NCBI GenBank assembly: GCA_020851455.1
Contig: JADZCT010000020.1
Span: forward strand, 289,364 to 353,363
DNA: 64,000 bases
Origin: Gemmatimonadaceae bacterium
GTDB taxonomy: Bacteria; Gemmatimonadota; Gemmatimonadetes; Gemmatimonadales; Gemmatimonadaceae
Direction: 5' to 3'
Part shown: piece by piece, positions 27,284 through 35,007 of the stretch
Position numbering within the stretch: position 1 is the first letter of the stretch
How the letters are laid out: each line of letters opens with the position of its first letter
Made by a program: the position numbers and the translations under genes
The notes under the pieces: model-generated
Databases searched by the model: none
The model's input: only the letters and a program-made list of their open reading frames with translations
What the model was told of the DNA's origin: nothing

Positions 27284-28822
27284 CTACCGCCGTCCGCCAA
27301 GGATCGAGCCGAGCAACCCTCGGGTTATCTGCCGTCCTACCGACGACCCAACCGAATGCGCCGCGCTCTTTGCCGCTGCGTCGAGCAATCCCGCGTGATG
27401 CCCGCCGCGGGGACCGGTAGTGCCGAAGAGGATGCCCGCCAGTGCGCCCATCACCCCGGCGGTCCGCTGCTGGGCGGGGGCCGCCGTCGGTTGCGCCATG
27501 GCTGCACGAGGACTGCCCTGTGCTGGCACCCGGAGCGCCGGGTCCTGTGCGGCCGCAGCAAGAATCTCGAATGCCGATTCCCGGTCCACCAGCTTCTCGT
27601 AGTGGCCGGCCAGCACGGAACCGACGATCACCGCGCGGCGTTCCTCCGGGGTGAGTGGCCCGATCCGGGAACGCGGCGGCGCAATGAACGCGCGCTCCAC
27701 GACCGTTGGCCGTCCCTGTGCGTCGAGCAGCGACACCAGCGCTTCGCCCACGCCAAGCTCGGTAATCACCTGCTCGGCGTTGATCGTGGGGTTCTGGCGG
27801 AGCGTCTCGGCGGCGGCTTTCACCGCTTTCTGGTCGCGGGGCGTGAACGCACGGAGAGCGTGCTGGACGCGGTTGCCGAGTTGTCCCAGAACCGTGTCGG
27901 GAATGTCGAGCGGGTTCTGCGTCACGAAGTAGACGCCCACTCCCTTGGACCTCACGAGCCGCACGACCTGCTCGATCTTGGTCACGAGCGCGGGCGGCGC
28001 ATCGTTGAACAGGAGGTGGGCTTCGTCGAAGAAGAAGACCATCCTTGGCTTCGGCGGGTCGCCAACTTCCGGCATCTGCTCGAACAGCTCCGACAGCATC
28101 CATAGGAGGAACGTGGCGTAGAGCCCGGGCGCGTTCACCAGCTTCTCGGCGGCGAGCACATTCACCATGCCGCGCCCGCGCGAATCGTTCTGCACCAGAT
28201 CGTTGATGTCGAGCATTGGCTCGCCGAAGAACGACGTTGCGCCCTGTTGCTCGAGTTCGAGCAGACCGCGCTGGATTGCACCGACAGACGCCGCCGAAAC
28301 ATTCCCGTATGCGGTTCTGAGCTCGCTCGCGTGGTCGCCGACGAACTGGGCCAGTGCGCGAAGATCCTTGAGGTCGAGCAGGAGAAGGCCCTTGTCGTCG
28401 GCGACCTTGAAGATCAGGGTCAGGACGCCCTGTTGTACGTCGCCCAGGCCGAGCAACCGACCGAGCAGCAGCGGCCCCACGTCGGAGATGGTTGCGCGCA
28501 CCGGGTGCCCCTGGGCGCCGAACACGTCCCAGAACGTCACAGGGCAGCCTTCCCATTTGGGCTCGTCGAGCTTCAGCAGCTCGATGCGCTCGCGCAGCTT
28601 GGGCGAGGCAGTCCCGGGCTGCGCGATCCCGGAGAGATCGCCCTTGACGTCGGCAACGAAGCTTGGCACGCCGATACGCGAGAATGACTCGGCGAGGACC
28701 TGCATTGTGACCGTCTTTCCCGTCCCCGTCGCGCCGGTAATGAGGCCATGACGGTTTGCCATCGCCGGGAGGAGGAGGAGGTCGGCGGCGGCAGTCCGGG
28801 CTACGAGGATGTCGTCTGGCAT
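27284..28822 (-). CDS. HerA-like ATPase (DUF853 family)
   Basis: The 512-residue FtsK/HerA-superfamily ATPase has Walker A GATGTGKT (Lys36), [12 protein letters not shown] and the Walker B-like [12 protein letters not shown]. The DUF853 signature [23 protein letters not shown] segment is present, and a Gly/Ala-rich C-terminus ends SILGGRR. Family members are described as putative DNA translocases or helicases; a HerA-type hexamer acting on double-stranded DNA is likely. The start at 28822 (MPDDILVAR) fits the family; the frame extends further up without coding character. It is convergent with the helicase-exonuclease gene, with only 12 nt between the stops, so a joint role is possible but not shown. 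Confidence 0.85.
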   Translation of the reverse strand: MPDDILVARTAAADLLLLPAMANRHGLITGATGTGKTVTMQVLAESFSRIGVPSFVADVKGDLSGIAQPGTASPKLRERIELLKLDEPKWEGCPVTFWDVFGAQGHPVRATISDVGPLLLGRLLGLGDVQQGVLTLIFKVADDKGLLLLDLKDLRALAQFVGDHASELRTAYGNVSAASVGAIQRGLLELEQQGATSFFGEPMLDINDLVQNDSRGRGMVNVLAAEKLVNAPGLYATFLLWMLSELFEQMPEVGDPPKPRMVFFFDEAHLLFNDAPPALVTKIEQVVRLVRSKGVGVYFVTQNPLDIPDTVLGQLGNRVQHALRAFTPRDQKAVKAAAETLRQNPTINAEQVITELGVGEALVSLLDAQGRPTVVERAFIAPPRSRIGPLTPEERRAVIVGSVLAGHYEKLVDRESAFEILAAAAQDPALRVPAQGSPRAAMAQPTAAPAQQRTAGVMGALAGILFGTTGPRGGHHAGLLDAAAKSAAHSVGSSVGRQITRGLLGSILGGRR

Positions 28823-28989
28823 GGAATGGCGGCTTTGGTGGCGTGGAGGCAGCAGATGGCGGGTCCGGGTAACATCACAGGCGGCGGAACGGCGCGCCAC
28901 GGGGCCGGGGCCAGTAGGTGGAGACGGCGCGCCGGGACACCAGATTGCGCACATTTCACACACCCGAATCCAACCGTGCTGCCTTGACC

Positions 28990-29607
28990 ATGCAAGTGAT
29001 CCGCCGGCGGGCGGTACGCCATCTCAAGCGGGCCGATCCCGTGCTCGGCGCCGTAATCGAGCGCGTCGGGCCTTGCCGCTGGACTGGCGCGACGGAGCAC
29101 ACGCATTTCGGCTTCGTGCTCCGCTGCATCGTGTACCAGCAGCTCTCCGGTAAGGCAGCCGCGACGATCTTCGGCCGCGTGACCGACCTCTATGGCGGTC
29201 GCGCGCCCACGCCGGCTGAACTCCTGCGAACACGGGTAGCCCGGCTGCGCGCCGCGGGCCTGAGCGAGCGCAAGGCCGAATACGCGCGCGAGTTGGCCGC
29301 GCGCGTGCGCGCCGGCGAGATCCCGCTGGAGCAGCTGGACGCGATGGACGACTCCGTTGTTATGGACACGCTCGTCCGCGTCCGCGGCATAGGTCGCTGG
29401 ACAGCGCAGATGGTGATGATCTTCCACCTGGGCCGTGTGGACGTCTTCCCCGAACTCGACCTGGGCGTACAGAAAGCGGTGCAGCGGATGCTCGGAATGC
29501 GGCGCCTGCCCACGCCGGCGCAGATGGTCGAGATTGGCGAGCGATGGGCTCCGTACCGCACAGTGGCATCGTGGTACCTCTGGCGAAGCCTGGACCTCGA
29601 CGAGTGA
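28990..29607 (+). CDS. DNA-3-methyladenine glycosylase (AlkA/HhH-GPD family)
   Basis: The 205-residue single-domain glycosylase has the helix-hairpin-helix [15 protein letters not shown] and the catalytic aspartate Asp157 in [10 protein letters not shown]. The segment [14 protein letters not shown] is typical of this group. It excises alkylated purines in base-excision repair. The ATG at 28990 was chosen because it begins the conserved region; the frame opens at 28918. Its TGA stop shares bases with the GTG start of the next gene, so expression is coupled to an SDR protein and a PHP phosphatase, an unusual pairing. Confidence 0.88.
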   Translation: MQVIRRRAVRHLKRADPVLGAVIERVGPCRWTGATEHTHFGFVLRCIVYQQLSGKAAATIFGRVTDLYGGRAPTPAELLRTRVARLRAAGLSERKAEYARELAARVRAGEIPLEQLDAMDDSVVMDTLVRVRGIGRWTAQMVMIFHLGRVDVFPELDLGVQKAVQRMLGMRRLPTPAQMVEIGERWAPYRTVASWYLWRSLDLDE

Positions 29608-30494
29608 TAGTCGTAGCCGGAGCAAGCGGCTTCATCGGGCGGGCTCTCTGCGAAGCGATCGTACGCCGCGGAGGCCGCGTGGTCAGGATCGGGCGCGGCG
29701 CAGAGGCCGAGATTGCGTGGCCGGTGCGCGGCATGGAGTTCGATGACGGCGCGATGCGCACGCTCGCCAGGGCTGCCGCGGTGGTTGCCCTGTCCGGCGA
29801 GCCGATCGCCACGCGGTGGGACGCAGCACGCAAGCAGGAGATTCACTGGAGCCGCGCGGGACTCACGGGCGTACTCGCGCGCGCCATTGGCCGTGCCGGC
29901 GGCGCGCCGCCGGCCGTCATCTCGGCGTCGGCGGTCGGATTCTACGGCGACCGTGGCGACGAGTGGCTCGACGAGTCCAGCATGCCAGGGAGCGATTTTC
30001 TTGCGAGCGTGGTGCGCGACTGGGAGGCCGCGGCCGGCCCCGCGGCGGAAGCTGGCGCCCGGGTCGTGCACGCGCGCATGGGCGCCGTGCTCGGGGCAGG
30101 CGGCGGGATGCTTGCCCGCGTGGTGCGTCCCTTCCGGCTTGGTGGCGGCGCTACGCTTGGGCGGGGCCGCCAGTGGATGAGCTGGATCTCACTTGGCGAC
30201 GCGGTGGAGGCCCTTCTTCGTGCGATTGACGATGACGCTCTCCACGGACCAGTGAACGTCGTGAGTCCGGAACCGGCGCGCAACGCGACCTTCACCGCGG
30301 CGCTCGCCAGGGCAGTGCGCCGCCCGGCGCTGCTGTTCGCTCCTGCGCCGGTTCTGCGGCTGGCGTTTGGCGAGATGGCCGACGCCCTCCTCCTTGCGAG
30401 CCAGCGCGTGCGGCCCGGCGCGCTGCAGGCTGCGGGGTTTGCGTTCGGGCACGCAACCCTCGATGCGGCGCTCGCGGCGGCGCTCACGCCATGA
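29604..30494 (+). CDS. TIGR01777 family NAD(P)-binding epimerase-like protein (YfcH/SDR39U1 type)
   Basis: The 296-residue atypical short-chain dehydrogenase has the N-terminal nucleotide-binding motif VAGASGFIGRALCE. It also carries the family block VISASAVGFYGDRGDEWLDE and the C-terminal DUF1731-like segment ending FAFGHATLDAALAAAL. The function of this family is not established; oxidoreductase or sugar-nucleotide-like activity is possible. The GTG start overlaps the AlkA stop by 4 bases (GTGA), and its own stop overlaps the next ATG (ATGA), so all three genes are translationally coupled. Confidence 0.88.
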   Translation: MIVVAGASGFIGRALCEAIVRRGGRVVRIGRGAEAEIAWPVRGMEFDDGAMRTLARAAAVVALSGEPIATRWDAARKQEIHWSRAGLTGVLARAIGRAGGAPPAVISASAVGFYGDRGDEWLDESSMPGSDFLASVVRDWEAAAGPAAEAGARVVHARMGAVLGAGGGMLARVVRPFRLGGGATLGRGRQWMSWISLGDAVEALLRAIDDDALHGPVNVVSPEPARNATFTAALARAVRRPALLFAPAPVLRLAFGEMADALLLASQRVRPGALQAAGFAFGHATLDAALAAALTP

Positions 30495-31309
30495 CGGCCG
30501 GCCGTTACACCGACTTTCACAACCACCTCATGCCAGCGGTGGACGACGGGGCGCGGGATGCCTCGGCAGCCGAGGCGGCACTCGACGCATTTCGCCGTGC
30601 CGGCGCCGGTCAGGTGATTGCGACGCCGCACCTGGACGGATCGCTCACGCGACAGCCCGGGTGCCTTGCGGCGCGAATGGCGGAGCTGGATGCGGGCTGG
30701 GGTGCGTTGTGCGGCGCTGTCGCGGCCGACGCGCAGCGGCACGCCTCGCCGATGCGCGTCGAACGTGGCGCCGAAGTGATGCTCGATATCCCGGATCCCG
30801 ACCTTTCCGACCCGCGCACCCGCCTTGCGGGTACGCGGTTCGCGCTCGTCGAGTTCGCCCGGCTCCGGTTGCCACCGGTAAACGCCGCGTCGGCGATCGC
30901 TTTCATCAGGCGATCTGGATGGCTGCCGGTAGTGGCACACCCGGAGAGGTACCGGAACCTGGAATCCATGGACGAGCTGGAGGCGCTGCGCGCAGCGGGC
31001 GCATTCTTCCAGGTGAACGCCGGCTCGCTGCTCGGCGAGTATGGCTCAACCGCGCAGCGGCACGTCATGGCAGTGCTCCGGGCCGGAATGGCCTCCTATG
31101 CGTGCAGCGACTACCACGCGACTGGCGAACCAGCTACCGCGCGTGCCGTGAGCCTCCTGGCCGAGGCCGGCTTCGGCGAGCAGGCGGACCTGTTGTTTGC
31201 CGTGAACCCCGGCAGGCTGCTGCGGGGAGACCTGCCGCTGCCCGTGCCGCCAGTCGCTCGGCGTGCGGCGTCGGCGGCTTCGTGGTGGAAGCGGCTCCTC
31301 GGCGGCTAG
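30491..31309 (+). CDS. CpsB/YwqE-like PHP-domain tyrosine phosphatase
   Basis: The 272-residue PHP-fold metallophosphatase has TDFHNHLMPAVDDGA (metal-binding H-x-H and D), VIATPHLDG, VVAHPERY and SDYHATG. Relatives dephosphorylate BY-kinases that control capsule or exopolysaccharide length, and a BY-kinase lies about 4.5 kb downstream at 35008. The second His of the usual ATPHH is Leu here. The gene is coupled by an ATGA overlap to the TIGR01777 gene rather than to the polysaccharide operon. Its TAG stop shares the palindrome CTAG with the stop of the convergent PilT-like gene. Confidence 0.85.
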   Translation: MTAGRYTDFHNHLMPAVDDGARDASAAEAALDAFRRAGAGQVIATPHLDGSLTRQPGCLAARMAELDAGWGALCGAVAADAQRHASPMRVERGAEVMLDIPDPDLSDPRTRLAGTRFALVEFARLRLPPVNAASAIAFIRRSGWLPVVAHPERYRNLESMDELEALRAAGAFFQVNAGSLLGEYGSTAQRHVMAVLRAGMASYACSDYHATGEPATARAVSLLAEAGFGEQADLLFAVNPGRLLRGDLPLPVPPVARRAASAASWWKRLLGG

Positions 31310-32499
31310 CGCCTGAGTCCGCGAAGCTGCAGCTCGAAGTCCAGTGAGTTGCTTGCCAGCGACAGCGCAACCTCGAACGATACCTGGCCTTCGACAACGA
31401 GGTCGGCCAGGTGCTGGTCAATGGTCTGCGTACCGTACTCGGCGTGTCCGTTCGCGAGGGCAGTGCGCATTTCGCCGAGCCGTCCCGGGTCGGACAGCAC
31501 TTCGCGGACGGCCGGCGTCATCACGAGCACTTCGGCCGCGAGGACCCGTCCCGTGCCGTCGGCGCGCGGCAACAGCCGCTGTGCTACGACGGCTCGGAGC
31601 ATCTCCGTGAGCTGCAGGCGGGTTGCTTCCTGTTCCTCGTTGGGGAGCGCGGACAGGAATACGCGTATTGCGCCAATCACGTCCGGTGATGTCATCTTCG
31701 CAATGACGAGCCGTCCCTGCTCCGCTCCGCGCTTGGCCAGAGCAACGAGCTCCGGGTCGTCCAGAGCGCCCACGACGATCACGTCGGCGTCCTGGTCGAG
31801 CGCGGCGCGCATGCCATCAGCAAAGCTGTCGGTGTCAACGCCCACCTCGCGCTGCGTGATCGAACACCGGTTGTTCTTGTGCAGGAATTCGATTGCCGAC
31901 TCGATCGTCACGATGTGGCGGCGGCGCGGCGCGTTGGTGTTGAGGTGATGCACCATCGCCGCGACCGTTGACGCGCGGCCCGAGCCAGGGCCGCCCGTGA
32001 CGATCGCGATACCGGAGCCCATGAGGACTGCGTCTGCAACCGCCCGCGGCAACCCGATTGACTCGATGCTCGGGAGCTCATCGGGAATGACGCGCATGAC
32101 GATCGCGAAGCTCGACCGCTGGCGCAGGACGCTCACGCGGAACCGAGCAATGCCTTGCGCGCTCCACGGACCCGTGAAGTCACGCACGTCGTCTATCGCA
32201 GGGGCGTGATGCGACGTCGAGAGGATATGCTGGACCATCTCGAACGTGCTCACCGACGAGAGCACCGGCGTCTCGAGCGGAACCAACTGGCCGTCAATGC
32301 GGCCGTACACCACGTCTCCAGCGCGCAGGTGCACGTCCGTTGCGCCACGCTCGATGGCGGCAGCCAGGTAACGCCGCAGGTTGTCAACTTCTTCTTGCGC
32401 GGCAGCAGGCCGGAACCGATGCTCGCCACCGGCGGGCCAAGCGGGGGGCTCAGGATGCGAAGGATGAGCGTGCACGGGAGCCGACACTCTATTGGCCAA
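31306..32499 (-). CDS. PilT-like (type IV pilus twitching) ATPase with degenerate catalytic motifs
   Basis: The 397-residue protein aligns by eye with PilT/PilU along its length, including the N-terminal PAS-like region, the REVG element (ITQREVGVDT) and the C-terminal domain. Every nucleotide-handling motif is altered. The Walker A region is GGPGSGRAST (Lys to Arg175, next Ser to Ala). The Asp box is TIESAIEF (usually TIEDPIEF). The Walker B region is VVGALDDPE (usually VGEMRDLE, catalytic Glu to Ala245). The His box GHLVLATLHT is replaced by GRLVIAKMTS. It is probably not an active ATPase and may act as a regulatory or structural partner of an active PilT elsewhere. The start is TTG (32499) with no clear ribosome-binding site; a GTG at 32487 is an alternative. 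Confidence 0.85.
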   Translation of the reverse strand: MANRVSAPVHAHPSHPEPPAWPAGGEHRFRPAAAQEEVDNLRRYLAAAIERGATDVHLRAGDVVYGRIDGQLVPLETPVLSSVSTFEMVQHILSTSHHAPAIDDVRDFTGPWSAQGIARFRVSVLRQRSSFAIVMRVIPDELPSIESIGLPRAVADAVLMGSGIAIVTGGPGSGRASTVAAMVHHLNTNAPRRRHIVTIESAIEFLHKNNRCSITQREVGVDTDSFADGMRAALDQDADVIVVGALDDPELVALAKRGAEQGRLVIAKMTSPDVIGAIRVFLSALPNEEQEATRLQLTEMLRAVVAQRLLPRADGTGRVLAAEVLVMTPAVREVLSDPGRLGEMRTALANGHAEYGTQTIDQHLADLVVEGQVSFEVALSLASNSLDFELQLRGLRR

Positions 32500-32527
32500 G
32501 TGGGCGGATGTGAGTCATAATACCGCC

Positions 32528-32598
32528 CCACTGAGGCGATGGCTCAGTGGCACGGGTTACCGAACGAAAATAGTACACTGGTGGAATATTGTCCAGTG
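32528..32598. promoter_or_regulatory. pair of inverted repeats upstream of the polysaccharide cluster, candidate operators
   Basis: In the 233-bp divergent space between the PilT-like gene and the first polysaccharide gene there are two dyads sharing the half-site CCACTG/CAGTGG. One has perfect 8-bp arms (32528-32535 and 32543-32550, 7-nt spacer). The other has 6-bp arms (32576-32581 and 32593-32598, 11-nt spacer). The region is markedly AT-richer than its surroundings. A DNA-binding regulator of exopolysaccharide expression is a reasonable inference; its identity is unknown. Confidence 0.35.
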
Positions 32599-32732
32599 GG
32601 GTACGTTAGACATCACGGCGCCAATATTCTCTAATGTTTGACGCCCGGCGACGGCTGGTCATCATGGGGTTCCCAGGAGCGGCAGCATGAACGGTTCATT
32701 GCCCAAGCAATGACGATTGCCATTGACGCGTC

Positions 32733-34211
32733 GTGACTGGGATGGCGCCCGATGGCAGCTACTTCCCGCCACTGGAACTGCGGCATCGCGCGCTCGACGC
32801 GCAGCGGCGGCGATTCTGGAGGGAGCTGGCGTTTGGCTCGCTGACGCTGCTCGGCGACGTGGCGACGCTCTCGGCGGTATTCGCCGCGTTTGGCACGCTC
32901 CCGATTTCCGCAGCGCTCGGCGGCTTTGGCGAGGACGGCCAGTCGTTCGTATCCGGCCTGATCCCACACACCCCGACCGCGCTGGCGCGCCGCGTGACGC
33001 TGCTCGTCTTCAGTCTGCTCGTGACGCGCAGCTACGCCATGGTGGAACGGCGCCAGCATGCCGCCCGCATCTTCGCTGCGCTCCTTCTCGGACTCGTGCT
33101 GCCGCGCTGGGTGGACGTGTGGGCGTCGAACCTGCCGTCGCGGTGGTTGCTGGTTGCGATGGTTCTTGGCGCGTGCTGGGCCGCTTTGGTGGCGCAGCGG
33201 CGGCTGTTCCTGCGCGCACTGCGCACGATAGACCCGCGCCGCCACCAAGTCGCCCGCACCCTGGTGATTGGCACCGAGGTGGAAGTTGCCCGGATCGTCG
33301 CCGAGCGGGAGCGCGATGGCGCTGCGATCCCGGTCCGGCGGGTGATAGGGCCATCGTGGCCCGCCACGGGCGCCGAGGGGATCCGGGAAGTGGCGACGGA
33401 GCTCGCGAAGGCGGAGATGGACGCGGTGGTGCTGGTGGGATCGGTGTCGGACACTGCCCTGCAGGCCGTGATCGTTGGCGCGGCGAGTGCCGGTGCGACG
33501 GTGTATGCGTCGCGTCGCAGCGTCTTCCGGCAGCTCGAGGACTCGAGCTTCCTGCTCCGGAGGTCGGAGCCGCTGGCACTCCTGTCGCGCCCTGCGCTGG
33601 TCGGCTCGCAGCTGGTACTGAAGCGCGTGCTGGACGTTGCTGGAGCCTCGCTCGGCCTCGTCGTTCTGTCGCCGGTGTTCGTTGCCGTCGCGGCAGCCGT
33701 GCGGCTCACGTCGCGGGGGCCGGTGTTCTTCCGCCAGTGGAGGGTTGGCCTTGGCGGCGACGTGTTCGAGATGCTCAAGTTCCGTACCATGGTGGCCGAC
33801 GCGGAGCGGCGCCAGGCGGAGGTTGCGGCATCCAACGTGTACTCGGCCGATCCGCTGTTCAAGGTTGCCGCCGACCCTCGGCTGACCGCTGTTGGCCACT
33901 GGCTGCGGCGCTCGTCGCTGGACGAGCTGCCGCAGTTCATCAATGTGCTGCGCGGCGAGATGTCGCTGGTTGGCCCGAGGCCGGCGTTGCCGTCGGAAGT
34001 CTCACGGTATGAGCAGCACCATTTCGTCAGGTTCGAGGTGCTGCCCGGGATGACCGGTCCCTGGCAGGTGGGCGGGCGCAACACCATACGGAACTTCGAG
34101 GAGGTTGTCCGGCTGGAGGCGGAGTACATCCGCGGCTGGACTGTGTGGCGCGACCTGCGGATCCTCGCGCGCACCGTGCCGGCGGTGCTGAGCATGCGGG
34201 GGGCTTTCTGA
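32733..34211 (+). CDS. polyprenyl-phosphate sugar-1-phosphate transferase initiating polysaccharide synthesis (WbaP/WcaJ family)
   Basis: The 492-residue membrane protein has N-terminal hydrophobic helices, a central CoA-binding-like domain (about residues 165-280) and a C-terminal bacterial sugar transferase domain. That domain carries KRVLDVAGASLGLVVLSP, the motif FFRQWRVGLGGDVFEMLKFR, and SSLDELPQFINVLRGEMSLVGPRP. It transfers a sugar-1-phosphate to undecaprenyl phosphate, the first committed step of the repeat unit. A GTG at 32733 is used; the ATG at 32742 is an alternative. It is the first gene of the 25-kb plus-strand cluster. Confidence 0.93.
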   Translation: MTGMAPDGSYFPPLELRHRALDAQRRRFWRELAFGSLTLLGDVATLSAVFAAFGTLPISAALGGFGEDGQSFVSGLIPHTPTALARRVTLLVFSLLVTRSYAMVERRQHAARIFAALLLGLVLPRWVDVWASNLPSRWLLVAMVLGACWAALVAQRRLFLRALRTIDPRRHQVARTLVIGTEVEVARIVAERERDGAAIPVRRVIGPSWPATGAEGIREVATELAKAEMDAVVLVGSVSDTALQAVIVGAASAGATVYASRRSVFRQLEDSSFLLRRSEPLALLSRPALVGSQLVLKRVLDVAGASLGLVVLSPVFVAVAAAVRLTSRGPVFFRQWRVGLGGDVFEMLKFRTMVADAERRQAEVAASNVYSADPLFKVAADPRLTAVGHWLRRSSLDELPQFINVLRGEMSLVGPRPALPSEVSRYEQHHFVRFEVLPGMTGPWQVGGRNTIRNFEEVVRLEAEYIRGWTVWRDLRILARTVPAVLSMRGAF

Positions 34212-34323
34212 TGGATGGGGAGCGCGCGTTGAGGGCCGGGGGCTGGCGTTGCTGCGAACACCGTCAATCGTTTTGTCACAGGGGCACTCCATCCCGGGGT
34301 GCCGTGCTTCATCCATCGCACCC

Positions 34324-35001
34324 ATGATATTCAACGGAAGCAGAGCCTGGTCGAGAACGGCGTTTCTGATCCTTGTTGCAGCTGCGTCCGGCACGGGATG
34401 CGCCACGCGTCAGCCGCAGGCCATGATGCCCATGGCGCCCGTCGCGGCAACGATCGTCTGGCGAATCGAAGATGGTGACCTCCTGCGCACGAAGGTATTC
34501 CGCAGCCCGGACCTCAACGTCGAGGTGGCGGTGGGCGACAATGGCACGGCGTACTTTCCGGGGGTCGGGCGCATAATGGTTCGCGGGCTGACGCTGGACT
34601 CGCTCGAAGCGCTGCTCAACCAGCGCTATGCGTCTGCGGTGCTACGCGAGCCGGCGGTGCAGGTGACGATGCAGCGGGACGTGACGCTGTACGGGCAGGT
34701 CAAGATTCCGGGGGTTTACGCGGTGGATCCGGGAACGACGCTGCTCGGGCTGGTGGCCCGCGCGGGCGGCTCATCGAGCGCAGCCGGAGCGCCCGACGTG
34801 TCGCTCGAGAAGGCCGACGGGCTCCGTTACCGTCTGCCGGGCGAGGCCCGGCTCGGCTCCATAGACCTGCACCATGACGACGCGCTGTACATGGCCGAGA
34901 GCAGCATCATCGTGCGCAACACGGCAACGCTCTACGCGGCATCGTACGTGGTCACGATCATCTCAACCATGGTGAGTCTCGGGCTCATCTTGTCGCGCTG
35001 A
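34324..35001 (+). CDS. polysaccharide export lipoprotein (Wza/OMA family)
   Basis: The 225-residue protein from the ATG at 34324 has an N-terminal signal with a lipobox-like cysteine (SGTGC). A polysaccharide-export (PES) domain and SLBB-like domain follow (GQVKIPGVYAVDPGTTLLGLVARAGG, residues about 125-150, quoted in parts: VKIPGVYAVDPG). It ends in a hydrophobic segment (VVTIISTMVSLGLILS) that could be the membrane-spanning helix of a Wza-like channel. It would form the outer-membrane exit for the polysaccharide, working with the BY-kinase encoded 6 nt downstream. The frame extends to 34249, but the lipoprotein signal argues for 34324. Confidence 0.9.
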   Translation: MIFNGSRAWSRTAFLILVAAASGTGCATRQPQAMMPMAPVAATIVWRIEDGDLLRTKVFRSPDLNVEVAVGDNGTAYFPGVGRIMVRGLTLDSLEALLNQRYASAVLREPAVQVTMQRDVTLYGQVKIPGVYAVDPGTTLLGLVARAGGSSSAAGAPDVSLEKADGLRYRLPGEARLGSIDLHHDDALYMAESSIIVRNTATLYAASYVVTIISTMVSLGLILSR

Positions 35002-35007
35002 CACTCT

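Noticed and set aside
27003..28556. 517-codon minus-strand frame overlapping the HerA-like gene and the end of the helicase gene
   Set aside because: Arg/Pro/Gly-rich shadow in another frame of the HerA-like coding strand; no motifs.
32543..32565. possible sigma-54 promoter (TGGCAC) upstream of the polysaccharide operon
   Set aside because: The -24 half is present but the required GC at -12 is missing at the correct spacing.
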